From Hyalella azteca (lineage: Eukaryota > Arthropoda > Malacostraca > Amphipoda > Hyalellidae), in assembly GCF_000764305.2 (NCBI RefSeq), contig NW_025933238.1:254972-318971 (forward strand): DNA of 64,000 nt. Direction: 5' to 3'. Below the pieces are notes generated by a model, which was given only the letters and a program-made list of their open reading frames with translations, had not been told where the DNA came from and did no database searches. Shown one piece after another: positions 33,245 to 46,627 of this stretch (position 1 is the stretch's first letter; the number at the start of each line of letters is the position of its first letter). The translations under genes and the position numbers were made by a program.

Positions 33245-36200
33245 ATGGATGAAGAATATGACTGCATTGTTCTCGGCACGGGATTGAAAGTAAGTATTAT
33301 TGCATTTGAATCGTTACCAGGGAGTTCGGCTTTCTAGAATTTGATTAAGTTCGCAAGTTCAGTTTCTTTTTAGTAATTTTTGTCTTACAGACATACTTTT
33401 GAATTAAAAGTGACTTTTTTGCATATCCGCTCTTATTTTTTTTTTACTGTCCCTGTGAAATTCAAAATCTAATTTCGTTAATTAATCCCATCGTTAACTG
33501 GAATAAAATGGGAGTAAAAAATGTTCATTAAATGTTCAGTTAGTGGGTTTTTAGGTACTTCTTCAGTTGTTGAATAACTAGGTACTACCGTACTAGCCCA
33601 AAACTTACTAGTTACTAGCCTTGTCATTTAATATTATATGGTGGTAAACCAATGATTTTTTATAATCACCATTTGCTATAGTAGAGGCACTCAGGCAAAC
33701 CAAAGATTTTTAGAATCACTTCATTTTTAATCTCATTAGCTAGGTAGGCCTGCCCGCCTAATCTCCTCTAGATTTCAGGGTTGGTGATTTTTTTATATAA
33801 AAAATAGAAAAAATAAAACAAATGATTTTTATTTTTTCATGATGTTTTCATTTTATTGATTTTTTCAGCTTTTTTGTCTTTTTGAAAGGTTATTTTCTAT
33901 GTTGCAATTTGCCTACTAGCTAACAATAATAGTATATGGATCGGATGGCTTCATAAGTTCATGGCTAAAAAGGGCACTTATTCCTTCAAGAATTTCCGAG
34001 GTGGTGTTCACCACTTTGGGACTTTTTATTTGGGACAATTATTAATAAATCTATTCATTAGCTTTGTAAAGTTTGTTTGGAGCAAGGTAACCAGCTTGGC
34101 AGCTAAATACTGGCCATTTAACTGGCTTCAATGCTAGTATGGAATATATCTACTTGGCGAGCCGCGACTGAATTTTTCGAGCCGTGGTTTTATGGATTTG
34201 CCAGCCGTGATTCCATTTCTACGAGCCGTGATTCTATTTCACCATGACATGTTTGCGAAGTGCAAACCGCGATTTTTTAATCAAACAAAAATTTATGACA
34301 TTCGAGCCGCGAGATTTCATACCTACTGAAATTATATGATATTAGAGCCGCGAGATTTCATACCTACTGAAATTATATGATATTAGAGCCGCGATATTTC
34401 AGACAAAAATAGGACTTTTCCAGACTAGCTTCAATATACAACAACACTTCAGGAATGCAGATCTACTAAACATTGAAGAGTCACATAACAGATAGGCAGC
34501 TTATAGCACAGTGCACAGCAGTGACTGCTGTGCACTGTGCTAAAATTAGTGGTTCACTTGAAAAAAAGTGTTTGGCAATGGCAAATGAACTAAATATTCA
34601 GCAAAAATTTCAGCTAAGTTAAAATAAAAGATAGTCTAGTTTCTTATCTCTGAATCAATTATAATTAGTATAATAAAATTAGGTACATGTTCATCTATTA
34701 TTTCTCTATAAATTAGGCTCCCACCCTATTCCAAATTCTGTCCTAGTTTGGTTCCTTGGGCATGAGAAAGCTCTAGTTGCACCGTAAGTTTTCAGTTAAG
34801 ATGTATTTGTGTAGTGTAGCCTTGCAGGCAATGCTGCAGCCACCCAATATGCAATAGAATATTAATTTTTAACATTCTTCCTGACTAATGGTTAGGGTTA
34901 AGATTGGGCTTTTGTTTTAGTTAAATTTTATATCTTGATATTTAATCAAGCAGTTGATTAAAATTAAAATGGAGATAATTCATCTAGTATGAATTAGTCA
35001 AAGTAGAAAGAGAATATTTTACAGGGCTTCAACATTTTATGCATTTGTTGGCAGTCTTATTTGCAGCAAGCATGAATTTTGAAATAAAACTATTTTCAGC
35101 TCAGCCAAAAATGAAAATGTACCATTATATTCTATTCTAATAACTAGTTGAGAAAAACCTGCCTATTATTTGTTGAAATAAATATTTCTTGTTTGTGTAT
35201 CATGCTCTATAGCAATTCAGAATACAAATCACTATGATGAAAAAGCATGTTTTTTATTTCTGTCACTTTACTGTTGGTAGAATAAACTTCACAGAAGTCA
35301 AAGGTGTGAAGAAACTATTGCATATCCAAAGTGTATGCTTAACACAATATCAAATTTTGATTGTAAATATAATTTGCAGGGTTGGCAATGATTAAATCAA
35401 AATGATTAAATTATGTGATTAAATCACTTGATTTTTTCTAAAAAAATCATGATTTTTTTGATTTTTTTGATTTTTTCATATATTTAAAAATATTGAGTGG
35501 CAGTCTTTAATTTATATTGAGGTATTGTTATTCATGCTTTAGTATAAATGTACTATGAATGACAAATTGGTATATAAACTTGTTGCCTTTATGAAGGCAA
35601 TAAGTGCCCTTTTTAGCCATCCATTATGATCCATATACTGTTATTGTTAGTAGGCTAATTGCAACATAAAAAATAACACCTCAAAAATACAAAAAAGCTG
35701 AAAAAATAAAAAAAATCAAATAAATAAAAAAAAATCATGAAAAAATAAAAACATCATTGATTTTTGATTTTTTTGATTTTTTTTTAAAAAATCAAAAAAA
35801 TCGCCAACCCTGAATTTATTAATTTGCATTCTGTTGTATCTCAGTGAAAACTAAAAGAAATTTATTGGTCCTGAAAGAAACCTTAACTCTTTTAATGACA
35901 CTCATTCACTGGGCTTTGAGACCTTGTGTAATTGTATCATTTAATTATTTTGTATTAGTCATGGTCAAGTGGCTTAATTGAAAGGAGCATAGTCCATAGA
36001 CTTGAGTGCTATGAACAGTTGATATTTTGGTTTTGTAAAACATCAAGGCTGTATTATATTTTTCATAGTCTAGTAATTAAAAATGAAACTGAACTTATTG
36101 GTACATACAATTTTTAAACATACGATGCAGTAAAAGAATATTTTTAGAGAATGTTTTTTTACACAGGTTGTTTTTACAAAAAATAAATTTGTAAAGAATC

Positions 36201-39200
36201 TTGCATAATTTTGAATATATATATATATATATATACATATGTACCACAATGTAATTTTCAAGCAATGACAGTTGCATATTGAGTAAAACTTGGGATAGTA
36301 AAAACTTGGGGAATTGAGTAAAACTACCAAGCAATTGATTTTTTTCCCATTTTCACCTCATGAAAAATCAGTTTTTGAGCTTAGTGAAAGTTTTCTTACT
36401 TATAAAACCATAATTTACTGCACCTGCAACATTTTGAAAAATCCTTTGGTGTTAACATATTGTAGAATTGATTGCCTGAATTGCTCATAATTTCTTGTAC
36501 AAGCTTCAGAACTTGAAATTTCTGTGCATTTCTTTGTCTACATAGATATAGCTTTGTATTTGAGAGCTTAGCTGGTTATTATTATATTCAATGAAGCATT
36601 ATTATTATATCAAATTGATAATACATTATTTTCTCAGGAATGCATCATCTCCGGAATGCTATCTGTGTCAGGCAAGAAGGTGCTTCACATGGACCGCAAC
36701 AAGTACTATGGAGGTGAAAGTGCATCCATCACACCTCTTGAAGATCTCTTTGCCAAATTTGAAATGCCCAACCCTGATGAGTCCTATGGTAGAACCAGGT
36801 GAGGGTTGTATGAATTCAATGGCTAGATTATCTTGACTTTCAATTCACTTGAATTATCATTATCATGTGGTAAGAATTTTTTTCATCTTGACCTACTCTT
36901 ATCACCAATTGGTTATTGAGCTGTGAAAATTAGCTTTGTTGAAAAAATGCCAAATTTCTCAGCATTCTTTAAATACCTATATTTACAATTACACTGGTAC
37001 TTGCGAGTGTAACTGTGTAACTCTTCCTTAGTTTAAATGCATTTAAATTTAACCCATATTAATACTTCTATTTATTGATTCTGCTAGAAATCATGGAGAG
37101 TAGACTGGCAATCCCATTCTGTCACAATTTTACATCTGAAGGATATTGATGTATGTTATACATAACCATTGTCTATCTCTAATGGTGTGTGCCTTAACAG
37201 GGACTGGAATGTTGACCTGATCCCTAAGTTCCTGATGGCCAATGGGCAGCTGGTGAAGCTGCTGATCCACACTGGTGTGACACGCTACCTTGAGTTCAAG
37301 AGCGTGGAAGGAAGCTACGTGTACAAGGGCAATAAGATCTCCAAGGTGCCTTCTGATGACAAGGAAGCACTTACAACAGGTGCCTATATGCATGATTAAT
37401 TTTATGTTGTCTTAAAGAAGCCTCATTAAGTTCATTAAGGCATTTTAATTGTACTTGAGGAAAAACACGTTATTGCTGAAACTTTTCCACTCCAAGTAAT
37501 GGTGATGTTTGGACAAATGTGAATGAATCTTGATGCTAAAAACTATGTTGAAATATCAAATCAGTGTAGGAGTCACATAAATGCATCAGTGTTCATACTT
37601 TGTCTTTCCCTGTGAAGATTTGCTTGGGATGTTTGAGAAGCGAAGGTTCCGGAACTTCTTGGTGTTTGCCCAAGACTTCAAGGAAGATGACCCCAGTAGC
37701 TGGAAGGCCATGCCTGGCTTTGATCCAAACACAACCCCCATGAGTGCCGTCTTTGCTCATTTCAATCTTGACCGCAACACCATTGACATTACCGGCCATG
37801 CACTTGCTCTCTACAGGTTTTTTTCCTTTGTGTTAAGCTGTGCACTGTAGTTAATTGAAGCAAAAATTGAATGTCTGGTCAATTTTTTGGTATAATAGAT
37901 TATTATCCAACTTCCATCCGTGAAATACCAGATGAGATTTGCCATGAATTGCTGCATTTATCTTGGTCTTATTGATAATTTCTCAAATTTTAACAAAGTG
38001 AATATATTTTATTTGATAAATTATATATTAAAATAAGGTTTTAATGTTTAGTAATATATTTTTAATGATTATTTTTGTGAAAAGCGTTCATTTCTTTGTC
38101 AATATTTTCCTTGATACTCCAGGAAAACATCTGTCAATTTTTATATTTGCCTAAAATTGCTTATAACAAATCAGTGAGTAAACACATTCTTGAATGGTTT
38201 ATTTTATTCACGTGTACTATAATTATTTTTGCATCAGGGATGACGAGTACCTTGCCAAGCCTGCTCTTGACTGCCTGAAGCGCATCAGGCTGTACTCTGA
38301 CTCTCTGGCACGCTATGGCAAGAGCCCTTACCTCTACCCTCTCTATGGGCTTGGGGAGCTGCCTCAGGGCTTTGCAAGGTCACTAGCTTTTAACAGAGGA
38401 ATAAATAAAATTGCATGACAATTATAAAAGGTGTCGCATAGAATTTTCAAAGATTTTTGAGTAAATTTTATAGATGCACTGCAACTCATTTTTGAGGGAT
38501 ACCGTACATGAAATTTTATTACTAGTTATATATTGAATTTTATTTATATTGGCTATACATTAAATTATAATTCGTGTTTTACAATAGTACTGCCAATGTA
38601 ATTCATTAAAACATGGGATTTTCTTCTTCTTATACACACTCGTTTGATGAAAGAATTATTTTTTATTTAGTTGAATTTTTATGGCTGGTTATTTGTTTTC
38701 AGATTATCGGCCATCTACGGCGGCACATACATGCTTGACAAGCCCATTGACGAGATCGTCTTCACTGACGGCAAAGTGTCGGGAGTTCGCAGTGGCTCCG
38801 AGACTGCCAAGTGCAAACAGGTCTACTGTGACCCCACCTACGTTCCTGATAAAGTGAAGCAGGTCTGTGACGTTGTATGATAGGAGCTATTTACAAATTT
38901 TTGGTGATTATGGTTCACCAACGTTACCTTGAAAATAAGTTTAATGAAGCTCTGCTCTTGATTTTAAGATGTAACTGTTATGAGGCTTTGTGCTAAGCAG
39001 GAGCTGTAAAGTAATGTGTTGATTGATGCAGAAGCTTGCCTGTAATAGCTACTTGCCATCCAAAATACCCCCTTCTTACAGCTATCGTACAGCATATTCA
39101 AATTTGTCGCGATTCTTCCTGAAAAAATTTATTCATATCGTTGTGAACATTTGTAGCTGTGAACCCGAATTTCAAAAGCTCTTGATTTTCGGGCGTTTCC

Positions 39201-40565
39201 ATTGAATCTATAAAAAAAGAGGCGTTCTTCTGGGATTATCTGCACAGTCCGAGGAAAATTTCTTGTATGTCTTGTAATAGTTTATAGTTTTAGTCAGCTT
39301 TGACTGTAAAAGGTAGACGTAGTTTATTACTAAGATCTGATTATTGCAGGTGGGGCAGGTGATCCGGGCAATATGCCTGCTGGATCATCCTGTTGCCAAC
39401 ACCAAAGATGCTCTCAGCACCCAAATCATCATTCCGCAAAAGCAGGTCAACAGGAACTCAGGTAACTTGTTTCACTAATTTTTCAACTGACCATCGCGAA
39501 AAACTGTTGACGTGAAAATATCCATCGCGAAAACTGTTGACGACCATCGCGAAAACTGTTGACGTGAATTTAATTATTAAATTAATTAATTTGCTTGAAA
39601 TGAGATGAAAGATACGTATGCGTAGTCCCAATAGGACGACATGTTGACATTTAATTGACACCAAATGTTTATCCTGTATGTTTTGTACGCAAAAGGCTCA
39701 AGGCTATAGAAGTCGGATACAAGAACAGCAGTTAATACGACATTGAAAAAATGTAGTGAAATGGTTGTGGCTAGTTTCGTTGAGAGCTTCGAATAAGATT
39801 GTGTTGTGATGGCAGATATTTACGTGTCGATGGTGTCGTACACTCATCAAGTGGCCGCCAAAGGCTGGTTTGTGGCCCTCGTGTCTACAACTGTTGAAAC
39901 AGCTGATCCTGAAGCTGAGATCAAGCCAGGACTAGATCTCCTGGGGCCCATCAAACAAAAGTGAGTGACAATAAATACTAGGATACTTTTTCATTTATAA
40001 ATGAAGTACTCGGAAGCTAAAACGAAAACTACCTTTTTTTATAAACATGATCTCGCTAAATATTCTATTTTAAATAAATATATTAAAATAATTAAAAGTT
40101 TTCTAAATAAACCTATAAATATTCTACTTGTTCTAGTTTAATGTCAATCCATCAATAATTCAATATATAATACCTTGTATCTTGTCAATATTCGAACTAT
40201 GTTGCCACTATGATTATTCTTACAAGTTCAGGCTGGGCTATTTCAAGTATCACGAAGTTGCTCATGCACCAGATATGTAGCATTTGGATTGAGTTTCAAT
40301 GAATTTGTTGTACGTTGCCTTGTCCAATGCCTATAGAAACCTGTAAATACAAATACATTTTTGTCCAAGGTTCGTGACGGTGTCGCCGCTGTTCAAGCCT
40401 ATTGACGACGGTCGCGAGAGTCAGCTCTTCATCTCCGAAAGCTACGACGCAACAAGCCATTTTGAGACGACGTGTCTGGATGTGCTGAGCATCTACAATC
40501 GCGGCACTGGCGAGGACTTCGACTTCAGTAAAGTGAAGCATAATCTCGGCGATGAGGAGGCCTAA
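33245..40565 (+). CDS. Gdi: Rab GDP-dissociation inhibitor
   Basis: Coding exons: 33245-33289, 36638-36798, 37201-37379, 37618-37816, 38238-38378, 38703-38862, 39350-39461, 39816-39960 and 40370-40565. All are GT-AG and in phase; the protein has 445 residues, as expected for GDI. The start context CAGCCATGG is strong. GDI extracts GDP-bound, prenylated Rab GTPases from membranes and keeps them soluble for recycling. Visible conserved blocks are [102 protein letters not shown] and [10 protein letters not shown]. The protein ends NLGDEEA. The short C-terminus and the lack of REP-specific inserts separate it from Rab escort protein. One oddity is Lys 15 where GDIs usually have Thr (GTGLTEC). Confidence 0.97.
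33778..33990 (-). mobile_element. truncated hAT-like MITE, copy A
   Basis: It begins CAGGGTTGGTGATTTTTTT and matches the reverse complement of the right 180-200 bp of the element at 35377-35812, including TTCAGCTTTTTTGT, ATGTTGCAATT and GGCTAAAAAGGGCACTTATT. It breaks off near 33990 and lacks the other end. GDI intron 1. Confidence 0.7.
34158..34410. repeat. AGCCGYGATT-motif tandem repeat
   Basis: Degenerate units with GAGCCGTGATT or GAGCCGCGA lead into a 41-bp unit (GAGCCGCGAGATTTCATACC plus TACTGAAATTATATG) repeated two and a half times almost perfectly. GDI intron 1. Confidence 0.85.
34504..34542. repeat. perfect 18-bp inverted repeat (hairpin)
   Basis: TAGCACAGTGCACAGCAG and its exact reverse complement are separated by TGA. 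The transcribed strand of GDI intron 1 could form a perfect 18-bp stem with a 3-base loop. A tri-base loop is too tight for a classical microRNA precursor. Confidence 0.9.
35377..35812. mobile_element. hAT-like MITE, copy B
   Basis: 436 bp bounded by CAGGGTTGGC and its reverse complement GCCAACCCTG. The interior ends are rich in GATTTTTTTGATTTT/AAAATCAAAAAAATC. It has no coding capacity. CAGGG termini suggest the hAT superfamily, but I could not identify a convincing 8-bp target duplication. GDI intron 1. Confidence 0.7.
36215..36235. repeat. (AT)n microsatellite
   Basis: Run of about ten AT dinucleotides in GDI intron 1. The lysine/tyrosine/isoleucine-rich frames across it are artefacts. 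Confidence 0.95.
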
Positions 40566-42500
40566 GCTGCGTTACATTTCCACAGACTTCCCCTCAGCCT
40601 GAGAGATCCGTTGGCTGAGCGTCAGTGATGCTTCTATGCTGGGAACCTTCATTTATGGCTGGGCTCAATTGGTAGTGAAGGGGACGTTTTAGTTTGGAAA
40701 GGTGATTCGATCTGTATTTGCTGGCTTGTGGAGTGTTATTAGCTACTATTAAAGATTGTGATGTGCAATGGTGTGACAAACTCTAGGAGGCATATTTACT
40801 GAGACTAATGGTAGCTAGATAATTGGATAGTCACTCTGAGCCTGGCAATTTTACTATTAGACATCGAAGAAGTCTTGCAATGTTTCCAAATAATTGTAGT
40901 CAACTTGACAAAAAATTGAAAGAACAAATTTATCTTGGAGTATCGCATCTGGGAGGGCTAGCATTGTTCGTGCGACTGTAAGCTACATTTCGGGTTAGGG
41001 TGACGTTTCAGTGACTTAGTTTGGCTGTTCATTGACCACGGCTGGCTGCGCTTTGGCCTTTGAAATGTGCGATGAATGCAGTTGCCGAGTTTGGTTCTAA
41101 ATGGGCCAAGTCCAGCTGTGGTAGCCCCAACATTCCTGGACGCAAGCGCTTAGTGTTGTGTGTGCACCCTTTTGTTCGCATCCCGTCTGCCGCCTCTTCG
41201 GCTCTCCGCAGCCTGGAGTCTTGTATCATCAGTTATATCGTGCACCGATGTCACGGACTTATAAATATTTCACTTCACGCTTTGCACCACTCGTGTTTTG
41301 CTTTCAATTGACTTTCTGCGGAATTGTTCCTGCCATAAGATACGTTCTGGGAAGTGACTGAAATTTTATTGAAAAAAACCTTCAATTCTACATAACTACC
41401 TTAATTATGCTCACTAGTCCCGATGGTAGAATTTAACTAAAAAAATTGCTCTTAATTTTTCCCGATCTTATACAATTCTGTGAAATTTCGCGTTATTATT
41501 TTTTGCTTGTATCGCTTGTTGTGTTGCAGTTTATCTGCATTGAAGTTGCTTGTGCTAGTAAGCTCCTTCGTTATTCATTGTATCTTCATTGTTGATCATT
41601 TAGGATGCTATTGTTTATCTCGTGTTATGTTTTTCTAACGCCGAATAAACCATGTATTATTCGTGGATACACGTCGGGCTGAGCAGAGTCGTGCAGGCGG
41701 CCGACCAAGTAGCACTTAGTTCGTTAGCCACGTACTCTAAACTAGTGCGCGGCGCAAGCGTCTCTGCGCACGGGCATTTCATATTGGGCCTCTCGTATTA
41801 TAACACTAGTATCTTACTCTCATTATTTAATCTTGCCTCGGAGCCTAGGAACTTGAATGCCGATGTGCAACTACGGTATTGCCGAGAAATTAATGATTGC
41901 TTTGTCATGACAAGCTTTATAAGAACTAACGCTGGGGAGTCGTGCTGTTACAGCGATGTTACTGATAGGTAATATCATACAATAATCAGCAATGATGCCA
42001 CAGTATTGAAGTTCAGCAGCATTGCGGTTACTGCAATTGACACAACTGATGCGCGTTGCTGCGGCACCGCCACTTGTCAGTTATGTTGCTTCGGCTGCGT
42101 GACATCGGTCAGTTGCTGGGATGATGGCTCTCTGAAGTATGGGTTTAAATTACTCCATGTTTGGCCTACATCATTTTACTGTTTTGTCTCTAAAAGCTGT
42201 ATTCGAAAACTCTTAATAAATTAATCATATCACCATCTGATTGTCTTGAAAGAAAGTGTTACTTAAAACTCCTTTGATTTAACCCTACATAATGGCAACG
42301 TTCTATGCTTTCTAGCTGTGCATTCGAACTGCGAGAATAGTGATGCTTTTCATATCCTGCCTTGAGTTACGTGGTCACGTGGTTACTGGCGCTGAATTGA
42401 ACTATTTGGCTGTTGGTACCGAAAATCAAGACTAACATCACCGATGAAGTCTCGATTATCGCGTATTTCTCTAATCAAAAATCGTTCATCACCCACATAA
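40566..42500. other. GDI 3' UTR and downstream sequence
   Basis: The sequence after the stop is less AT-rich than the flanking deserts. An AATAAA at 41644-41649 is a plausible poly(A) signal giving a 3' UTR of about 1.1 kb. The frames at 41060 and 41652 lack coding character. Confidence 0.45.
41644..41649 (+). promoter_or_regulatory. candidate poly(A) signal of the GDI gene
   Basis: AATAAA about 1.08 kb after the GDI stop. Earlier weaker ATTAAA variants exist (for example near 40747), so alternative ends are possible. Confidence 0.35.
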
Positions 42501-43495
42501 GGCGGAACGTCTCGAATGACCAGGCTGCTGAAGTTATCAAGAAAGGAGATTAAGAAAGGCCGCTACTGCTGGCATGTAGTGGTAGGTCAAGCTTGTCTCA
42601 AAGAGACGAAGTGGCAGGTGGCAAGTACACAGAAACGAAGACAATTGTACTGGAGGTCGCTTTTACGAGTCACCGAGCTCCCACGCAAGAGGCAGGAAAT
42701 CGAAGAAATACTGCCGACTGAACACCACAGCTGAGACCCGCAATGGGGCAATGCGAGCTCAGTGGTAGGTCGCTCGGACAAAGATCCTAGGAATGCGAAA
42801 TGGCATAGGATACCAGACGAGCACAGACATGTCAGAATACCTCCTTAAGGGGAGGTGGACCGATCACATTATTCTTTTGAAATTTGATTTGTACCGTTCG
42901 CTTCTGTTCAACTTAAATTTAAACGAACGAATTGAAGTTGGGTGAGACGAGCGGTAGAAGTAACTTCAGGCATATTGCTGAAATTACTTCAGCAGATTTG
43001 TGATCATTTGGTCAATTCATAATCTGATGCAAAATGAATTCAACATCGCGGAGGTCGTCGTTCATAAGCATTAATTGTGATCAATGTTTTGTTAATCATT
43101 CATCTTATTATGTTAAAAGGCGGATTTACAGGATACCAGCATAGGTAAACAATACATCTATTAGCTTTTACCTCAAAACATGTGTTTAGTAAACTTATTC
43201 ATAAAAAACAGGAAAATGGCGAGGTATGTAACAGCCAAGCGAATGAATTCAAATTCTGGATCGAGCTTCTCTCTAGAAACGTGATCAAGCAATGAGGCTG
43301 CTGCCGGAAACTTGTTAGAAAATCTCCAAAGGTCGAGAAATAAATGCAGATCGCCGGGCCACGATCATTAACTCGCCTGTCGGAAAAAAAATGTCGCATG
43401 TGAAGCTTTTTAGCTTATACGAGCATTCACATGGAAGCATTTTGTATTTTTTTCTCCAATTTTTTACAACACTTCTCTTTAACTTCACTTCTTGT

Positions 43496-43518
43496 TTGTC
43501 TGTCTGTCTGTCTGTCTG
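43496..43518. repeat. (GTCT)n microsatellite
   Basis: Five to six GTCT tetranucleotides immediately before the duplicated segment at 43517. Confidence 0.95.
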
Positions 43519-43810
43519 CTACAAATCTTATAATCGAAATTTGACACACTTCTACTTATCCTATTGATCTGAAATTTTACACATTTGCGTAAAGTTGGTG
43601 ACAATGCAAGAATCAAATGAAAAAATAAATGATTTTAAAAAATTAAAATTGTTTTTCAATATTAAAAAAATTGAAAAAATAATTTTGTCTGCTACAAATC
43701 TTATAGTAAATGATATTTGACACACTCTGAAATTTTGCACACTTGTGTGAAAACGGAGGCAATGCATGAATCAATTGACAATAAATAATTTTGAAAAAAA
43801 TTTTATATAT
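43517..43810. repeat. tandem duplication of a roughly 150-170-bp unit
   Basis: CTGCTACAAATCTTATA, TTTGACACACT, CTGAAATTTTACACA and GCAATGCATGAATCAA occur twice in the same order (near 43517 and 43690). The copies differ by small deletions. The origin is unclear; perhaps an interspersed element with a GTCT end. Confidence 0.75.
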
Positions 43811-46627
43811 TAAAAAAAATTAATTTTTTTAATATTCGAAAATAAAATTAGAAATTCATTGTGCATCTGTAACATTGGAGACACAGGATTCTTTAGAAGT
43901 GTTGTTTTTAAAAAGTAATTTTTAAACGTATATTATTTATATTTTATTGTTATGTTTTTTTTTGTATGCTCCTGCGTGAATAAAGAATAAATCCGGATTT
44001 AAATCCTAGCCGGATTTATGACGGGCGATATTCCAGTTGTTACGTTTTCTTTTCATTCCAATGAAGGATAATTTTTTGATTAGGAATAATACTAATTGCT
44101 ATTCTATCAGCGAATATCAGTGTCGACGAAGATAATAGCGCCGACACGAAAAATGTTGCCGGTTTGAGAATCGAGCTCTGTATCTTGTATCTGGAAAACG
44201 CTTTAAAAATTACTTGTGATTTTTTAACTGGTAGCTTGAGAGATTTGAGTAAAAGTTCAGCAATGGCTGATTTGTGTTTAAAAGCGAAAGTTTATAGATA
44301 AGGCAATAATCGATTTGACAAACTTCTGTTGCTCCATTTTCTGAAATGTTTGGAAAATGTAGGGCGAGTGGGATAAAATCGAAGCTACGAAATCATAGGA
44401 ATGTAAAAAATGAAATGTTTGCTCCCTTAAAATTCTAGACCTTAACTTGAGTAGCGCGTTCAATTTTTATCAAAAAATGCCGATTTTTTTACATCTCTTT
44501 ATGATGGTAGTAAATTATTAGATGTACGGTTAATTGAGGAGTCGAAACTCAAAAATAAGGCATCATTTGAGTTTATCTCTTGATATGAATAAAGTTGGGA
44601 TAGAATTATTTTCGTTATCTAGAAACCCAGCACTTTCACTTGTTAAAAATAGTCATCCCATGTCAACACCGTAAAACTTACCTTAAAATCTTACATAATC
44701 AAATTCATTTAGCCCAAACTGACGGCATATCAACGTATGTAGGTAATTAAAACTCGGCTCTTCGATTTCCATTAAGAGACCAATATGACGCATTTTAGCC
44801 TTTTAAAACGCCCAATTTAAAAAGCCAAAATATTTGTTGTATGCGAATTTTATCGAGAGAAATTGTTCAGTTTTATTTCAAATGTCAAATCTACTGCCAA
44901 ACAGAGCTCACAGATGCTCAGTTTGTCTCCAGTCGTGAAGAAGAGAAGTGCATCGCAATGCAGCTCAGGGCAGTCCGTCCTTGGGCGCGGGATGCGCTCA
45001 ACAAGTGATATCCTTACTACTTCACTGCCTACGTGTTTGTGTGAACTTGACTTTACAATAAAAATGAGCATCAATTCATTTTATAGTAAATGGTGAACTT
45101 GATCTAAGAAGTACGTGAATGGCTTATTATTTGTCATTCACATACGAGTTGAAACTGCATATATATATTTTAATCTGGGTTTAGTTAGAATTTTAGAATT
45201 GTTTAGAATTTGTAACGTCCTGGATTGAGAACGATTTGTAAGGGATATGTCAAAACTGCAACAAATATATTTCATCTGTAATTGTTTCATACTCTGTACT
45301 CATGTCATCGTTCCATATCTGTTAAGTATTCCTCCAAATAACTGCAACGCTCTACTGCAATAAGCTGCAAAAATATTAATTGCTAATCATGGCAATATTC
45401 CTACTGCAAATATCTGCATCTTATTTACTACAATTAATATAAATTCAAAATATTCATTGAAATAAATGCAAATTACGTATATACTGCCAAAAATTGCAAA
45501 ATACCAAATGAAAATAACCGTATCATATGCATCGCTTATTTTCCAGTATGAATTCGCTTTACTGGGATTCAGAATCCAACTTCCACTGTTCAGTATCGCT
45601 TTCGTATTCTAGCAAGAGCGAATAACCACATTGAAATTATTTAACCGCACTTACGATGCTGTTAATAAAACCTCCATTTCGGTATGATACAGTGAATACA
45701 AGTTTAACGACGCTCATAATTCGCGTTGAGAAATGTACCGATCTCCTTTTAACTTACACTCTTGTCATGGATACTTATACTTTAAAATGAATATGAAATT
45801 TGCATATTATTTAGAGTCAATACATGATTTAATAAAAGGTTAAATTCTTAGTTTTTTTCTGACTTGAACAAGAATCTGAGGTTATATATCAGGTATGAAG
45901 ATTTTGATTAGGTATCTCCACCACGCAAGACACGTTGAAATGATTCACCGTCCCATAGCAGCAGCTACCACCATAGCTGTGCCAGCCGCACGGTTCAGAC
46001 CAATAAGAGCAGGGAATACGGTTATTGCCTTGCTTCATGGCTACGACTAGTGCAAATGGATTGCTGTTGTATATATTAATAATAATAGTATTGGTTAAAT
46101 CATTGATAGTACGCTCTTCTCATGCTTTAGTTGCGTATCAAGCGCCAGCTGCAATAAGATTGTATTAGAAGAACGAAATATGCCTTTATTGCTATCCCGA
46201 AGCGTCGGATAAGGCACTAAAAAATGTTGCTCATGCGTGTTCGCAGAGTCTACGGATTTAGCACCGAACACTTAACTTACTCTATTTAAGGCGAAAATGT
46301 GAACTTGCTTTTTCTTAGAGCCCAGTTTGAATCTATTCTGTGAAAGTCAGATCAGATAATATTGTTCAAAAGTTTGTGAAAAGCTCATTATATATTATAT
46401 GATCTGCTTTAAATGCGGGCAAAGACTTGAAAAAATCGTAAGTTATCTGTCGGGGAAAATTTTTCATTAAAACTAAGCTTCATAATAGTAACGTTGTAAT
46501 TACTTATTACTTGACATAATGCACCATCGCAGCTGATTTGATCTTTGACAGTTTTTTATTAGAATTTGTGTTAAAAGTTTAAAGTTAGAAGTTCTTTGCA
46601 TGATACAGAATTTTTGCTTAATCAGTA

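Larger units (their letters stand above)
42501..46627. other. non-coding AT-rich region
   Basis: No gene was recognised. A GC-richer patch at 42516-42790 has short frames (for example TRLLKLSRKEIKKG) that faintly recall retroelement C-termini, but nothing firm. Repeats at 43.5 kb are listed separately. Confidence 0.4.

Noticed and set aside
34504..34542. microRNA precursor
   Set aside because: The stem is short and the loop is only 3 bases; animal precursors usually have longer stems and loops.
41652..41972. 106-codon frame after the GDI gene
   Set aside because: It lies at or beyond the likely poly(A) site, with no domain and no acceptor; treated as downstream non-coding sequence.
42516..42790. 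LINE or other retroelement C-terminus
   Set aside because: The words LLKLSRKEIKKG are suggestive, but the frame is interrupted and the expected cysteine/histidine pattern is not convincing.
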